Source: Ignavibacteriae bacterium HGW-Ignavibacteriae-1 (GTDB taxonomy: Bacteria > Bacteroidota > Ignavibacteria > Kapaibacteriales > UBA2268). From it: a stretch of DNA of 64,000 nt. Under the pieces are notes generated by a model, which saw only the letters and a list, made by a program, of their open reading frames with translations, was not told the origin of the DNA and ran no database searches. The stretch lies in NCBI GenBank assembly GCA_002839825.1, contig PGYU01000003.1, positions 112,947 through 176,946 on the forward strand, read 5' to 3'. Position numbers and translations under genes: made by a program. Every line of letters begins with the position of its first letter. The stretch's first letter is position 1. Of this stretch, positions 1-9,086 are shown piece after piece.

Positions 1-222
1 TGATAATATGCTGATTTGTTCAGTTGTACCTTCAATCACGAGTGACATGACACTTTGCTTTCTATCTTGGAGAGTAATACCGTGGCGGCTGAGTATAATA
101 GAGGAATTCTGAGATATTGTATTGTTTAATATCTCTACACAAGATTTATCTTCGATGAGAATAATCATAGTTCCTAATCTCTTTTCCATCGGTAATTCCT
201 CAAGATAAGAATCATTGAGCAT
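1..222 (-). CDS. TM1266-type iron-only hydrogenase system regulator, partial (runs off the window start)
   Basis: Not in the ORF track. Reverse-complement reading from 222 (or ATG at 189): MLNDSYLEELPMEKRLGTMIILIEDKSCVEILNNTISQNSSIILSRHGITLQDRKQSVMSLVIEGTTEQISILS. Resembles the small ACT-like TM1266 family, often next to [FeFe] hydrogenase genes. Confidence 0.75.
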   Translation of the reverse strand, partial: MLNDSYLEELPMEKRLGTMIILIEDKSCVEILNNTISQNSSIILSRHGITLQDRKQSVMSLVIEGTTEQISILS

Positions 223-275
223 GACACATTGAGCTTAATTCAAATCAAGCTCGCCGTATTTTTATCTATAAATTA

Positions 276-307
276 TGATATGCTCCGCTCGAAAACGGAG
301 CATATCA
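276..307 (-). other. Perfect 12-bp stem hairpin between hydA and the TM1266-type gene
   Basis: TGATATGCTCCG-ctcgaaaa-CGGAGCATATCA; no strong U-tract on the minus strand, so attenuator or processing element rather than a clear terminator. Confidence 0.55.
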
Positions 308-315
308 ATTATTAA

Positions 316-2130
316 CTAATATCTGTTTCGCTTAGTGTAGTGTGTGTGCAATAACTTGTGTGACTTATGACCCAATGGTCCGTCTTTCAAGAATTCATCA
401 TAAATTTGCTTGATTTCGGGATTTTCGTGCGATTTGCGTAATTTACAGTCTGCATCATCTTCGTAAATAGCTTTGATGCGTTCCATTCTTACTTTGTCGT
501 TAGTTGGGATAGGTTGACCACCACCACCAATACATCCGCCGGGACAAGCCATGATTTCAATAAAGTGATAAGGTGATGTGCCGTCTTTAATTTGGTCCAT
601 AATGACGCGAGCATTCTTCAAACCATGTGCAACTGCGACTCTAAGTTCGACACCTTCGAGGAAACTGTAAGCTTCGAGACAGTTTTCGAGTTTCACTGCG
701 GCATGTTTGATACCTTCCAAACCGCGAACGGGTTCGATATTTAATCTATCAAATGGTACATCTCTGCCTGTTATAAGTTCGTAAGCTGTTCTGAGAGCGG
801 CTTCCATAACACCACCTGTCGCACCGAAAATAATCGCTGCACCTGTAGAATCGCCCATAATGCTATCAAAATCCGAATCTGAGATTTCCGAGAAATCAAT
901 ACCTGCTTGTTTAATCATATGTCCAATTTCTCTGGTTGTAAGCCCGGCATCAATATCTTGATAACCGCTTGATTTCATTTCCGGACGATTTGCTTCGAAT
1001 TTCTTGGCAGCACATGGCATAGCAGCTACGCTGACGATATTTTCGGGTTTTACACCGATTTTTTCAGCATAATAAGTCTTTGCTAATGCACCAAACATTT
1101 GTTGCGGAGATTTGCAGGTTGACAAGTGTGCAAGATGTTCTGGATACATGTGTTCGATAAATTTAACCCATCCCGGAGAGCAAGAAGTTATCATTGGTAA
1201 TGCAACTGAATCGTCTTCATCTTTGATTTTGCTCTTGAGTCTGCCCAAAAGTTCTGTACCTTCTTCGACAATTGTTAAATCGGCAGTATAGTTGGTATCA
1301 AGCACGGAATCAAATCCGATTTTTTTCAACGCAGCAACCATTTTTCCGGTTACATGAGCGCCGGGAGCATATCCTAACATTTCACCAATTGCCACTCTGA
1401 CTGATGGTGCAGTGTTTATGACGACGTGCTTTTTCTCATCGCCAATTGCTTCCCATATGTCATCGAAATATCTTCTTTCGGTAAGTGCACCTGTTGGGCA
1501 ATGAATGATACATTGCCCGCAATTAACGCAAACAACTTCATTCATCGGCAAATCCATGAAAGTAGAAATCTTCATGTCTTTACCTTTGTGAGCAACTGTA
1601 ATGGCGTTAACATGTTGCAATTCTGCACAAGTTCGGACGCAACGTTGGCATCTGACGCATTTGCTGTCGTCTTTCTCTATACTCCAAGATGAGCGGTCAA
1701 CTTGAATCCCGGGTTTTAAAACGCTCAGATAAGTGTTGTTGTCCACATTATATTCCGAAGCAAGAGCTTGAAGCTCGCAATTAGTCGAGCGATAGCAAGT
1801 TGTGCATTGGGTATTGTGTTCGGAAACGAGCAAAGCAATCAAGTCCTTTCGGGCACTTCTGACTTTTGGAGTATTTGTTTTGATGACCATGTTTTGTTCA
1901 CATGGAGCAGCACAAGAAGCAGTCAAGTTTTTTGCACCTTCGACTTCAACAACACAAACTCTACAATTACCGGCAACGCACAAGTCTTCATGATGGCACA
2001 AAGTTGGGATACGAACATTAATTTTCCGTGCAGCTTCCAAAATTGTAGTGCCTTTCTCGATACTGACATCAATACCGTTAATTTTCACGCTGATGATATT
2101 TTTTATACTTTCCATTTTTTTCTTCTTCAT
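316..2130 (-). CDS. hydA: [FeFe] hydrogenase catalytic subunit (HydA-like, NADH-linked multimeric type)
   Basis: N-terminal 2Fe-2S ferredoxin domain, HNTQCTTCYRSTNC, two 4Fe-4S motifs (CVRCQRCVRTC, CVNCGQCIIHCP), H-cluster motifs TSCSPGW, MPCAAKKFE, MACPGGCIGGGGQP. Confidence 0.95.
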   Translation of the reverse strand: MKKKKMESIKNIISVKINGIDVSIEKGTTILEAARKINVRIPTLCHHEDLCVAGNCRVCVVEVEGAKNLTASCAAPCEQNMVIKTNTPKVRSARKDLIALLVSEHNTQCTTCYRSTNCELQALASEYNVDNNTYLSVLKPGIQVDRSSWSIEKDDSKCVRCQRCVRTCAELQHVNAITVAHKGKDMKISTFMDLPMNEVVCVNCGQCIIHCPTGALTERRYFDDIWEAIGDEKKHVVINTAPSVRVAIGEMLGYAPGAHVTGKMVAALKKIGFDSVLDTNYTADLTIVEEGTELLGRLKSKIKDEDDSVALPMITSCSPGWVKFIEHMYPEHLAHLSTCKSPQQMFGALAKTYYAEKIGVKPENIVSVAAMPCAAKKFEANRPEMKSSGYQDIDAGLTTREIGHMIKQAGIDFSEISDSDFDSIMGDSTGAAIIFGATGGVMEAALRTAYELITGRDVPFDRLNIEPVRGLEGIKHAAVKLENCLEAYSFLEGVELRVAVAHGLKNARVIMDQIKDGTSPYHFIEIMACPGGCIGGGGQPIPTNDKVRMERIKAIYEDDADCKLRKSHENPEIKQIYDEFLKDGPLGHKSHKLLHTHYTKRNRY

Positions 2131-2147
2131 TTTTTTTCGATAAATTA

Positions 2148-3329
2148 TTAATAAATCATTTCTTCACGGAAATTGTCAACTATTGACGAAAAGGAATTAG
2201 CCACAGACTGTCCTAACCCGCATTTAGCAGTAATTTTCATTGTATCGGTAAGTTTGAGCAATTGTTGGAGGTATTCCGGGTCTTTATCACCACGTTTGAC
2301 AGCTTCAATACCGACTTTGAGTTGTTGGCAACCTATTCTGCAAGGAGTGCATTGACCGCATGATTCTTCTTCGAAAAAGTCAAGATAATTTCTCAATACA
2401 TTATACATCGAGCGTGAACTATTGAAAATCATCATCGAGCCGCCTGTAGGCAAGGAATCGCCTGTCAAACCGCCGGGGAAGCCAATAGTTGTAGATTGGA
2501 ATTTCTTGCGTGGGACGCAAAAACCAGACGCACCACCGACTTGAACAGCTTTAGTATCACCGTCGCCAAATTCGCGGACGAATTCATCCAATGATAGTCC
2601 GAATTCCAAGTCATAAATGCCAGGTCTTGGAGTATCGCCTGAAACTGAGAATAATTTTGAACCATGTGAATCTTGGATACCGAGTTTTTTGAATTCTTCG
2701 ACACCAATTCTGCTGACAACTTGAGCTGAAACTAATGTTTCTACATTGTTGACGACTGTTGGTTTGCCCAAGTAACCATCATTAGTTGGGAATGGCGGTT
2801 TGTTTCTCGGTTCGCCTCTGAAACCTTCCATCGAATTAAGCAGAGCAGTTTCTTCTCCACAAACATAAGCGCCGCTACCCAAAAATATTTCAATATTGAA
2901 ATCAAGTTCCAATTTGAAGCAATTCTTGTGGAATTCGGCAATTTCTCTTTCGAGATGAGGTACTAAATATTTATATTCGCCACGCAGATAAATATAACCC
3001 TTTCTGGCACCGATAACATAAGCACAAATGCCCATACCGGCTAATACTTTTTTTGGAACGAGAGTGAGAATTTCTCTATCTTTGAAAGTGCCCGGTTCGC
3101 CTTCGTCAGCATTACAAACCACGAATTTTTCATCGCCATCGGCAGCAGCAGCAAATTTCCATTTCAAACCGGTCAAAAATCCTGCACCGCCTCTGCCTTT
3201 CAATCCTGAATCTATCAAATCTGAGATAATATCTTTGGGGGCGCGTTTCAAAGCTTTTTCCATTACTTGGTATGGACTTTCCGGATGGATTCCAAGTATT
3301 ACATCTAATCTTTTTAATCTTTCTTGCAT
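2148..3329 (-). CDS. hydB: NuoF-like NADH-binding hydrogenase subunit (HydB-like)
   Basis: GRGGAGFLTGLKWKF, GSGAYVCGEETALLNSMEG, ESCGQCTPCRIGC; between hydA and hydC. No N-terminal Trx-like or C-terminal ferredoxin extension. Confidence 0.9.
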   Translation of the reverse strand: MQERLKRLDVILGIHPESPYQVMEKALKRAPKDIISDLIDSGLKGRGGAGFLTGLKWKFAAAADGDEKFVVCNADEGEPGTFKDREILTLVPKKVLAGMGICAYVIGARKGYIYLRGEYKYLVPHLEREIAEFHKNCFKLELDFNIEIFLGSGAYVCGEETALLNSMEGFRGEPRNKPPFPTNDGYLGKPTVVNNVETLVSAQVVSRIGVEEFKKLGIQDSHGSKLFSVSGDTPRPGIYDLEFGLSLDEFVREFGDGDTKAVQVGGASGFCVPRKKFQSTTIGFPGGLTGDSLPTGGSMMIFNSSRSMYNVLRNYLDFFEEESCGQCTPCRIGCQQLKVGIEAVKRGDKDPEYLQQLLKLTDTMKITAKCGLGQSVANSFSSIVDNFREEMIY

Positions 3330-3338
3330 TTTATGTTC

Positions 3339-3806
3339 CTATTCTCTGTTTTTGTAATCGGTGATAATTTCCCGAATTGTTTCGGGCGTCAAATCAGTGT
3401 AAACGTCATCGTTGATAAGCATTGCGGGTCCCTTATGGCACCAACCTAAGCAGTTTGTATATAAAAGCGAGAACTTCCTATTCAGCGTAGTTTCGCCCAC
3501 TTTTATTTTCAGTATGTTTTCTAAAGTATCCACAATTTGGTTTTTGTCGTGCATATCGCAAACGATAGTTTTGCAAACGCGAATCACAAATTTTCCTCGT
3601 GGAATTGTATCAAGAAAACTGTAGAAGGTAGATTTACCATATACGTCAGCAGACGACAAGTCAAGATTGCGAGCGATGGAAACCATAGCTTCATCTGACA
3701 CGAAGTGCTCTAAATCGTAAACTCCTTGTAAAATCGGCAAAAGGCTCTCTCGTTTGCTTCCGTATTTGTCAACGAGTTCTTTTACCATCATATCGGTTTT
3801 GGTCAT
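3339..3806 (-). CDS. hydC: NuoE-like 2Fe-2S hydrogenase subunit (HydC-like)
   Basis: 155 aa; VCKTIVC ... NCLGWCHKGPAMLINDDVYTDLTPE, thioredoxin-like 2Fe-2S NuoE family. Confidence 0.9.
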   Translation of the reverse strand: MTKTDMMVKELVDKYGSKRESLLPILQGVYDLEHFVSDEAMVSIARNLDLSSADVYGKSTFYSFLDTIPRGKFVIRVCKTIVCDMHDKNQIVDTLENILKIKVGETTLNRKFSLLYTNCLGWCHKGPAMLINDDVYTDLTPETIREIITDYKNRE

Positions 3807-3908
3807 TGCAACACCTTTTAAATGTTATTTTAAATTAATTGTTAATAAAATCACTTATTATTGATATTTTCTTCAACTTTATTTATACATTTGTATCAAT
3901 ATACTATA

Positions 3909-3940
3909 CAAAACTACGGATATTACTCATAATATGCAAG
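3909..3940 (-). promoter_or_regulatory. Putative Bacteroidota-type promoter for hydCBA
   Basis: Minus strand CTTG-n20-TAGTTTTG (consensus TTTG-n19-TAnnTTTG), about 100 nt upstream of hydC. Confidence 0.4.
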
Positions 3941-3973
3941 AAAAATTGTTAAATAATTCACTATTTATCAATT

Positions 3974-4051
3974 ACTTAGCTAAGTGCAAACTTAGATATG
4001 ATGAATTGTTTGTCGCATGTATTTCTAAAATGATTTTTAGCTATGACTTAG
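3974..4051. promoter_or_regulatory. Candidate operator: four ACTTAG half-sites in the divergent hydC/aspA-hydF intergenic region
   Basis: ACTTAGCTAAGT palindrome (3974-3985), then gcaa and ACTTAG (3990-3995), then ACTTAG at 4046-4051. Confidence 0.4.
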
Positions 4052-4061
4052 TTTTTTTAAA

Positions 4062-4092
4062 TTGATTTATTACAAAATTTTCACTACTTTTA
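4062..4092 (+). promoter_or_regulatory. Putative promoter for aspA-hydF
   Basis: TTG-n20-TACTTTTA ending 28 nt before the ATG at 4120. Confidence 0.3.
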
Positions 4093-4119
4093 TGAAACAA
4101 AAAAAATGATTGATTGAAT

Positions 4120-5580
4120 ATGCGAACAGAAAAAGACCAACTCGGAACTTGTGATATACCCAAGGATGCCTTATACGGTATCCATTCAATCAGAGCAAAG
4201 CACAATTTCCCCGACAACACGAGATTCAGTATTGAATGGTACAAAGCAGTCAGCACAGTAAAGCTAGCTTACTATTTGAATTATGAAAAATTTGCTCAAG
4301 CAGTTCAAAGCAAATTCAAAGTAGAAGATTTGCCGATGAAGTTAATCGAACCGGAAATAGTATCGGCTATGATTCGGTCGGCAGATGAGATGTCGCAAGG
4401 TAAATATTTCGAGCACTTCATTGTTCCGGCGATTCAAGGCGGAGCCGGTACAAGTGTTAATATGAATATCAATGAAATTATCGCCAATTCTGCACTTTTG
4501 TCATTGGGACATAGTTGCGGCGATTATCACATAATTGACCCGATTGAACATGCCAATATATATCAGTCAACAAACGATGTCATCCCGTCGGCGCTAAGAA
4601 TAGCAGTCATGGCTTTGCTCGAGCAATTGGAAAAATCTATCAATGAAACCCGTTCAATTTTTGAGAAACTAGAGAAAGAGCATAATTTCACCTTGAGATT
4701 GGCTTATACGCAGATGCAAGCCGCAGTACCAACCACATTTGGCAAACTTTTTTCAGCTTATACAGAAGCTTTATGGCGAGATTGGTGGCGCGTCTCGAAA
4801 TGCTTCGAGAGAATAAAAGTAGTAAATATCGGCGGAAGTGCCGCAGGAACAGGGCTCACTGTGCCACGATATTTTATCATGGAAGTGCCGAATATTTTGA
4901 AAAATATAACAAATTTGCCTGTTACGAGAAGCGAAAATTTGACCGATGCAACCTCCAATCAAGATACACTCGTGGAAGTTCACGCTATTTTGAAATCTCA
5001 TGCCGTAAATTTGGAAAAAATTGTCTCCGATTTGCGACTTCTTTCATCCGATATTGGCGAAAAATCTATCAACTTGCCGGCATTGCAAGCAGGTTCATCA
5101 ATCATGCCCGGAAAAGTTAACCCTGTGGTGAACGAATTCGTCATCGAAGTCTCGCATATTATCTATGCTCATGACCAGCTTATAACGGGATTGACAGCTA
5201 TGGGCTGCTTAGATTTGAATGCATATTTGCCAACAATCGGACATTATTTATTAAGTAGTTTGAAACTTCTCATAGCGGCTAACGAGACTATGAGCAAAAA
5301 TTTAATCTCCAAACTGACTATAAACGAAGATGAATCAATCGAAAAAGTTATGATGAGCCCTACAATTAGTACAGCGCTATTACCTCATATAGGGTATCAT
5401 AAGGCTGCACAATTGGCGAATTTTATGGTAACAAATTCAGTTGACATAATTGATGCTAATCGTCAGTTAAAAATTATTGAAGAGCATATTTTGGTAGATT
5501 TGATAAAAGCAGAGAATTTGAATAAATTAGGATTTTCAGTCAGCGAATTAATATCGAATAAGACAAATGGCAAAAGGTAA
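4120..5580 (+). CDS. aspA: Aspartate ammonia-lyase (fumarase/aspartase superfamily)
   Basis: GSSIMPGKVNPVVNE signature, STNDVIPSALRIA, TQMQAAVPTTFG. The track start at 4114 is TTG; ATG at 4120 is preferred. Confidence 0.85.
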   Translation: MRTEKDQLGTCDIPKDALYGIHSIRAKHNFPDNTRFSIEWYKAVSTVKLAYYLNYEKFAQAVQSKFKVEDLPMKLIEPEIVSAMIRSADEMSQGKYFEHFIVPAIQGGAGTSVNMNINEIIANSALLSLGHSCGDYHIIDPIEHANIYQSTNDVIPSALRIAVMALLEQLEKSINETRSIFEKLEKEHNFTLRLAYTQMQAAVPTTFGKLFSAYTEALWRDWWRVSKCFERIKVVNIGGSAAGTGLTVPRYFIMEVPNILKNITNLPVTRSENLTDATSNQDTLVEVHAILKSHAVNLEKIVSDLRLLSSDIGEKSINLPALQAGSSIMPGKVNPVVNEFVIEVSHIIYAHDQLITGLTAMGCLDLNAYLPTIGHYLLSSLKLLIAANETMSKNLISKLTINEDESIEKVMMSPTISTALLPHIGYHKAAQLANFMVTNSVDIIDANRQLKIIEEHILVDLIKAENLNKLGFSVSELISNKTNGKR

Positions 5581-6796
5581 AGAATCTACTCTACATATAG
5601 GCATCTTTGGAATCCGTAACCAAGGAAAAAGTTCGCTGATAAACAAAATCGCCGGGCAGGAAATTGCTATCGTCTCGGAGCATCCCGGCACGACTACTGA
5701 CCCTGTCAAAAAGAGCATTGAAATCCCGGGCTTAGGTCCTGTCGTTTTGATAGATACCGCCGGAGCCGATGATACGGGCGATGTGGGGCTTAAGAGAATT
5801 GACAAAAGTATAGAAGCAATCAAACACGTTGACCTCGCAATATTAGTCATATCGGGCAATCAAATAAGCCAAACGGATATTTTCCTGATTGATTTATTCA
5901 GACAAAATGATTTGAATTTTCTTATCGCACACAACAAATCAGACTTAATCCCGATTGATAAAGATTTTGCTCTGAAAATCGAGAAGGAATATGGTGTAGA
6001 TGTTGTGTCAGTCACTTGCACAACCGAAAGCGACATTTCAAATTTGATAGCAAAAATAAGATTGAATATACCCGAATCTGCTTGGAAGAAAAATTCTATG
6101 ATTGGCGACTTGGTATCTTATGGTGATATTGTGTTGCTAATCACTCCAATTGACATCGAAGCACCCGAAGGACGTTTGATACTGCCCCAAGTGCAATCTA
6201 TCAGAGATATTTTGGACAATGACGCAGTTGCGATTGTTTTAAAAGAGCGCGAACTCGATACTTTTTTGAAAAATACCGGAATCAAACCCAAACTTGTAAT
6301 TACCGATAGTCAGATTTTGCTCAAGGCTGCGGCTTCCGTACCCGATGATATTCCACTGACAGGATTCAGCATTTTGTTAGCGCGATATAAGGGCGATTTT
6401 GAGGCATATTTGCACGGAACACCCAAAATTTCCGAACTCCAAAGCGGCGACAAAATTTTGATGTTAGAATCATGCACTCACTTGGTTTCCTGCGATGATA
6501 TTGGCAGAGTGAAATTACCACGCTGGATAAGCAATTTCACCGGAAAGGACTTACATTTTGATTTCGTAGCCGGACTCGATAAATTGCAAACCCCAATTGA
6601 TGAATACGCTCTGGTGATTCAGTGTGGTGGTTGCGTCGTCACGAAAAAGCAAATCATGAACAGATTATCACCTGCAAAAAAAGCGGATATTGCTATCACA
6701 AATTATGGAATGGCAATCGCATACGTGCAAGGAGTTTACAAGCGAGCTATCGCTCCATTTACCGGAGCAAAGATTGATTCTTTGGATTATCTTTAG
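5567..6796 (+). CDS. hydF: [FeFe] hydrogenase maturation GTPase HydF
   Basis: P-loop GIRNQGKSSLINKI, NKSD, Fe-S ligand motifs CTH...CGGC near the C-terminus; overlaps the aspA end by 14 nt. Confidence 0.93.
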   Translation: MAKGKESTLHIGIFGIRNQGKSSLINKIAGQEIAIVSEHPGTTTDPVKKSIEIPGLGPVVLIDTAGADDTGDVGLKRIDKSIEAIKHVDLAILVISGNQISQTDIFLIDLFRQNDLNFLIAHNKSDLIPIDKDFALKIEKEYGVDVVSVTCTTESDISNLIAKIRLNIPESAWKKNSMIGDLVSYGDIVLLITPIDIEAPEGRLILPQVQSIRDILDNDAVAIVLKERELDTFLKNTGIKPKLVITDSQILLKAAASVPDDIPLTGFSILLARYKGDFEAYLHGTPKISELQSGDKILMLESCTHLVSCDDIGRVKLPRWISNFTGKDLHFDFVAGLDKLQTPIDEYALVIQCGGCVVTKKQIMNRLSPAKKADIAITNYGMAIAYVQGVYKRAIAPFTGAKIDSLDYL

Positions 6797-6950
6797 AATT
6801 TTTCGCGGTACCTTTGGGATTATATGGACAATGTCGGCAGCCGCATTTGCAGCAAGAGCCACGTTCCAAGAGATACTTTTCGATAAAAACTATTAAACCT
6901 GTAGTGTCAAAATAAAAATCAATGCCTTCGTGAAGCCCACGCTTTGTCAT
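6759..6950 (-). CDS. DUF5522-like small cysteine-rich protein
   Basis: 63 aa: DFYFDTTGLIVFIEKYLLERGSCCKCGCRHCPYNP; matches the small Bacteroidota 'TGLMVFTxxYHLxRGxCCxxGCRHCPY' family. ATGA overlap with the upstream gene and tail-to-tail overlap with hydF. Confidence 0.75.
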   Translation of the reverse strand: MTKRGLHEGIDFYFDTTGLIVFIEKYLLERGSCCKCGCRHCPYNPKGTAKNSKDNPKNQSLLR

Positions 6951-7813
6951 TTACGCGATAAAGGCAATGTGGAACAACGGAACAAACCGCCCAATTTTCC
7001 CACTTCGGAATAATTTGTTTCGAGCACTTCGATTGATTTGCCTCTTAAAATATCGTTCAATCTGCCAAATGTTGCATCGGAAACGACTTTATCGGGAGCT
7101 AATGAAAAAATATTCGGATACATGTGATACATCTCGTATTGAGTCACTTTGATTAGATTTCTTTCGCCAAAAATATCATAAATAGCTTCGGGATGATAAA
7201 CAAAGCCACCTTCATAAATTATCGCTGAATCTGTGCCCACAGGCTGAAAGGCACAATCAAGGTGCAGTATATTTGTTGCAGGATTCTCAGTTACACAAAG
7301 CTGAAATGGAATCACTTCCTTTTGCGGAAAAGATTTTTTCAAAAACTCGTAACCACTCCAATTAGTTCGCTCGGAAATCCCGACAAAAACATATTTCCCG
7401 TGCAAAATCACGTCGCCACCCTCAATGAAAGAATCTTCGGGCATTTCGAGAATTTGATTTTGAGGAATTTGATTGTGAATGAAGTCAATTCCCTTAAGTT
7501 CAATCCGTCGGTTCTCCTTTTTCATATTGGATTTGACCATGACATCGTCAATAACGAATGAAATGTCTCGAGCAAAGATTTGGTCTTGATTTTCAATATT
7601 TCGAGGTCTGATGACTTCAATACCTTGAGATTCGACCAACTCGGCAAAAGATTCAACATATTTGATTAATTGTGATTTGGACGGTAAAGTGCCTTGTTTC
7701 AGATGTTTTGCTATTTTCGGGTTGTTCTCATGTACAGTGGTGCCTCTGTTGTGGGCTATTCCAATAATCACAGATTCCAGCCGTGATACTTCGTCTTTGA
7801 TGTTTAGTTGCAT
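6947..7813 (-). CDS. Amidinotransferase / arginine deiminase (DDAH-like) superfamily protein
   Basis: FARDISFVI, EGGDVILHGKYVFVGISERTN, C-terminal GGLFRCSTLPLSR active-site Cys region. Confidence 0.8.
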   Translation of the reverse strand: MQLNIKDEVSRLESVIIGIAHNRGTTVHENNPKIAKHLKQGTLPSKSQLIKYVESFAELVESQGIEVIRPRNIENQDQIFARDISFVIDDVMVKSNMKKENRRIELKGIDFIHNQIPQNQILEMPEDSFIEGGDVILHGKYVFVGISERTNWSGYEFLKKSFPQKEVIPFQLCVTENPATNILHLDCAFQPVGTDSAIIYEGGFVYHPEAIYDIFGERNLIKVTQYEMYHMYPNIFSLAPDKVVSDATFGRLNDILRGKSIEVLETNYSEVGKLGGLFRCSTLPLSRK

Positions 7814-7910
7814 AAATTTTCAGAATTTGACATGGTTAATCTCGTTTGACGTTGTTAATAGTGAAAAAATTGTTAATTTAGCTCTGTTTCAAATTAAGTA
7901 ATCCAAATTT

Positions 7911-9086
7911 ATGAATATAAATCAAAAAGTAAGAGATTTTATTGAAAATTATGTCCAATCGGACACTCACGAGTTAGCTTTGAAAAATAAGCAACTCGAG
8001 CCGAGCGACTTGAAGATTGCTTTAGAACAAATTGAATCACGTCAGCGAATCAAGACAAAACTCCCAACGTGGTATGAAAATTTTGATTTGATACTGCCTT
8101 ACAGTAAATATTTAGAGCAATCATCAAGTGAAAGAACCGCACTCTTCAAATCTCGAATCTATCAATATAGCTCATCAATTGATTGCACAGGCGGCACAGG
8201 AGTAGATTCAGCAGCTATTGCCGTGAATTCTGAAAAGCATATGATTATTGAAAATAATCCCGATTTGGCTGAACTTTTGAAGCATAATTTCTCTGTATTG
8301 AATTTGAAGAATGTCGAGATTGTTGCAACTGATTGCATCGAATATCTCAAACAAAGCGAGACTAAATTTGATTTTGCTTATGTTGACCCTTCTCGTCGGC
8401 AAGCCGGAAAGCGAGTTATCAAACTCGATGAAATGACTCCCGATTTGGCTGTCTTGCTTCCAATTTTGAGCACAAAAGCGATCAAAATCATGATAAAACT
8501 TTCGCCATTGTTCGATATTGACGAGATTTTAAGATATTTCAGCAATATCGAATTCATTCATGTTGTTGCAGTCAATAATGAATGCAAGGAAATTTTAGTG
8601 AGTTTGAATAGCGTCGAGACAAATGAGCCACAAATCGTCGCTGTTGAACTTGGAGAGAGCAAAAGCTTTGTCACTTTCGGAACGCTCAACAAAGCTCCCG
8701 TCGGCTACGAAATGCCCAAAAAACACATCTACGAGCCTAATGTTGCATTGGTTAAGTTAGGGAAGTATTTTGATTATCAAACGCAATTCGGGATTTGGGA
8801 AATTGGTACAAATACAAATTTGTTCACATCTGAGCTTTTGGTAGAAAATTTTGCAGGAGAAATCTACGAGCTAATCGCAATTACTAAACCGAATTTAAAA
8901 GAATTGGAAAATATTTTGGGACATCATCCAAAAGCGATGCTCAAAGTCAGGAATTTCCCGATGAAAACTGAAGATTTGCGCAAAAAGTTGAATCTACTCG
9001 AAGGCGACGAGTATAAAATATTTGCTGTGACTTTATGCGATGCAAGCAAAAAATTCCTGATTTGCCGGAAAAACTTAATTGACTAA
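7911..9086 (+). CDS. Class I SAM-dependent methyltransferase with THUMP-like domain
   Basis: IDCTGGTGVDSAAIA, FAYVDPSRRQAGKRV typical of this Bacteroidota family. Confidence 0.7.
   Translation: MNINQKVRDFIENYVQSDTHELALKNKQLEPSDLKIALEQIESRQRIKTKLPTWYENFDLILPYSKYLEQSSSERTALFKSRIYQYSSSIDCTGGTGVDSAAIAVNSEKHMIIENNPDLAELLKHNFSVLNLKNVEIVATDCIEYLKQSETKFDFAYVDPSRRQAGKRVIKLDEMTPDLAVLLPILSTKAIKIMIKLSPLFDIDEILRYFSNIEFIHVVAVNNECKEILVSLNSVETNEPQIVAVELGESKSFVTFGTLNKAPVGYEMPKKHIYEPNVALVKLGKYFDYQTQFGIWEIGTNTNLFTSELLVENFAGEIYELIAITKPNLKELENILGHHPKAMLKVRNFPMKTEDLRKKLNLLEGDEYKIFAVTLCDASKKFLICRKNLID

Noticed and set aside
1426-2151. Plus-strand ORFs of 88, 127 and 63 aa inside hydA
   Set aside because: Antisense to a strongly supported gene; no family resemblance.
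3807-4113. tRNA or riboswitch in the divergent hyd intergenic region
   Set aside because: AT-rich with only short palindromes; no cloverleaf or conserved riboswitch core was visible.
4758-5120. ORFs of 66, 76 and 115 aa inside aspA
   Set aside because: Alternate-frame or antisense readings within a conserved lyase gene.
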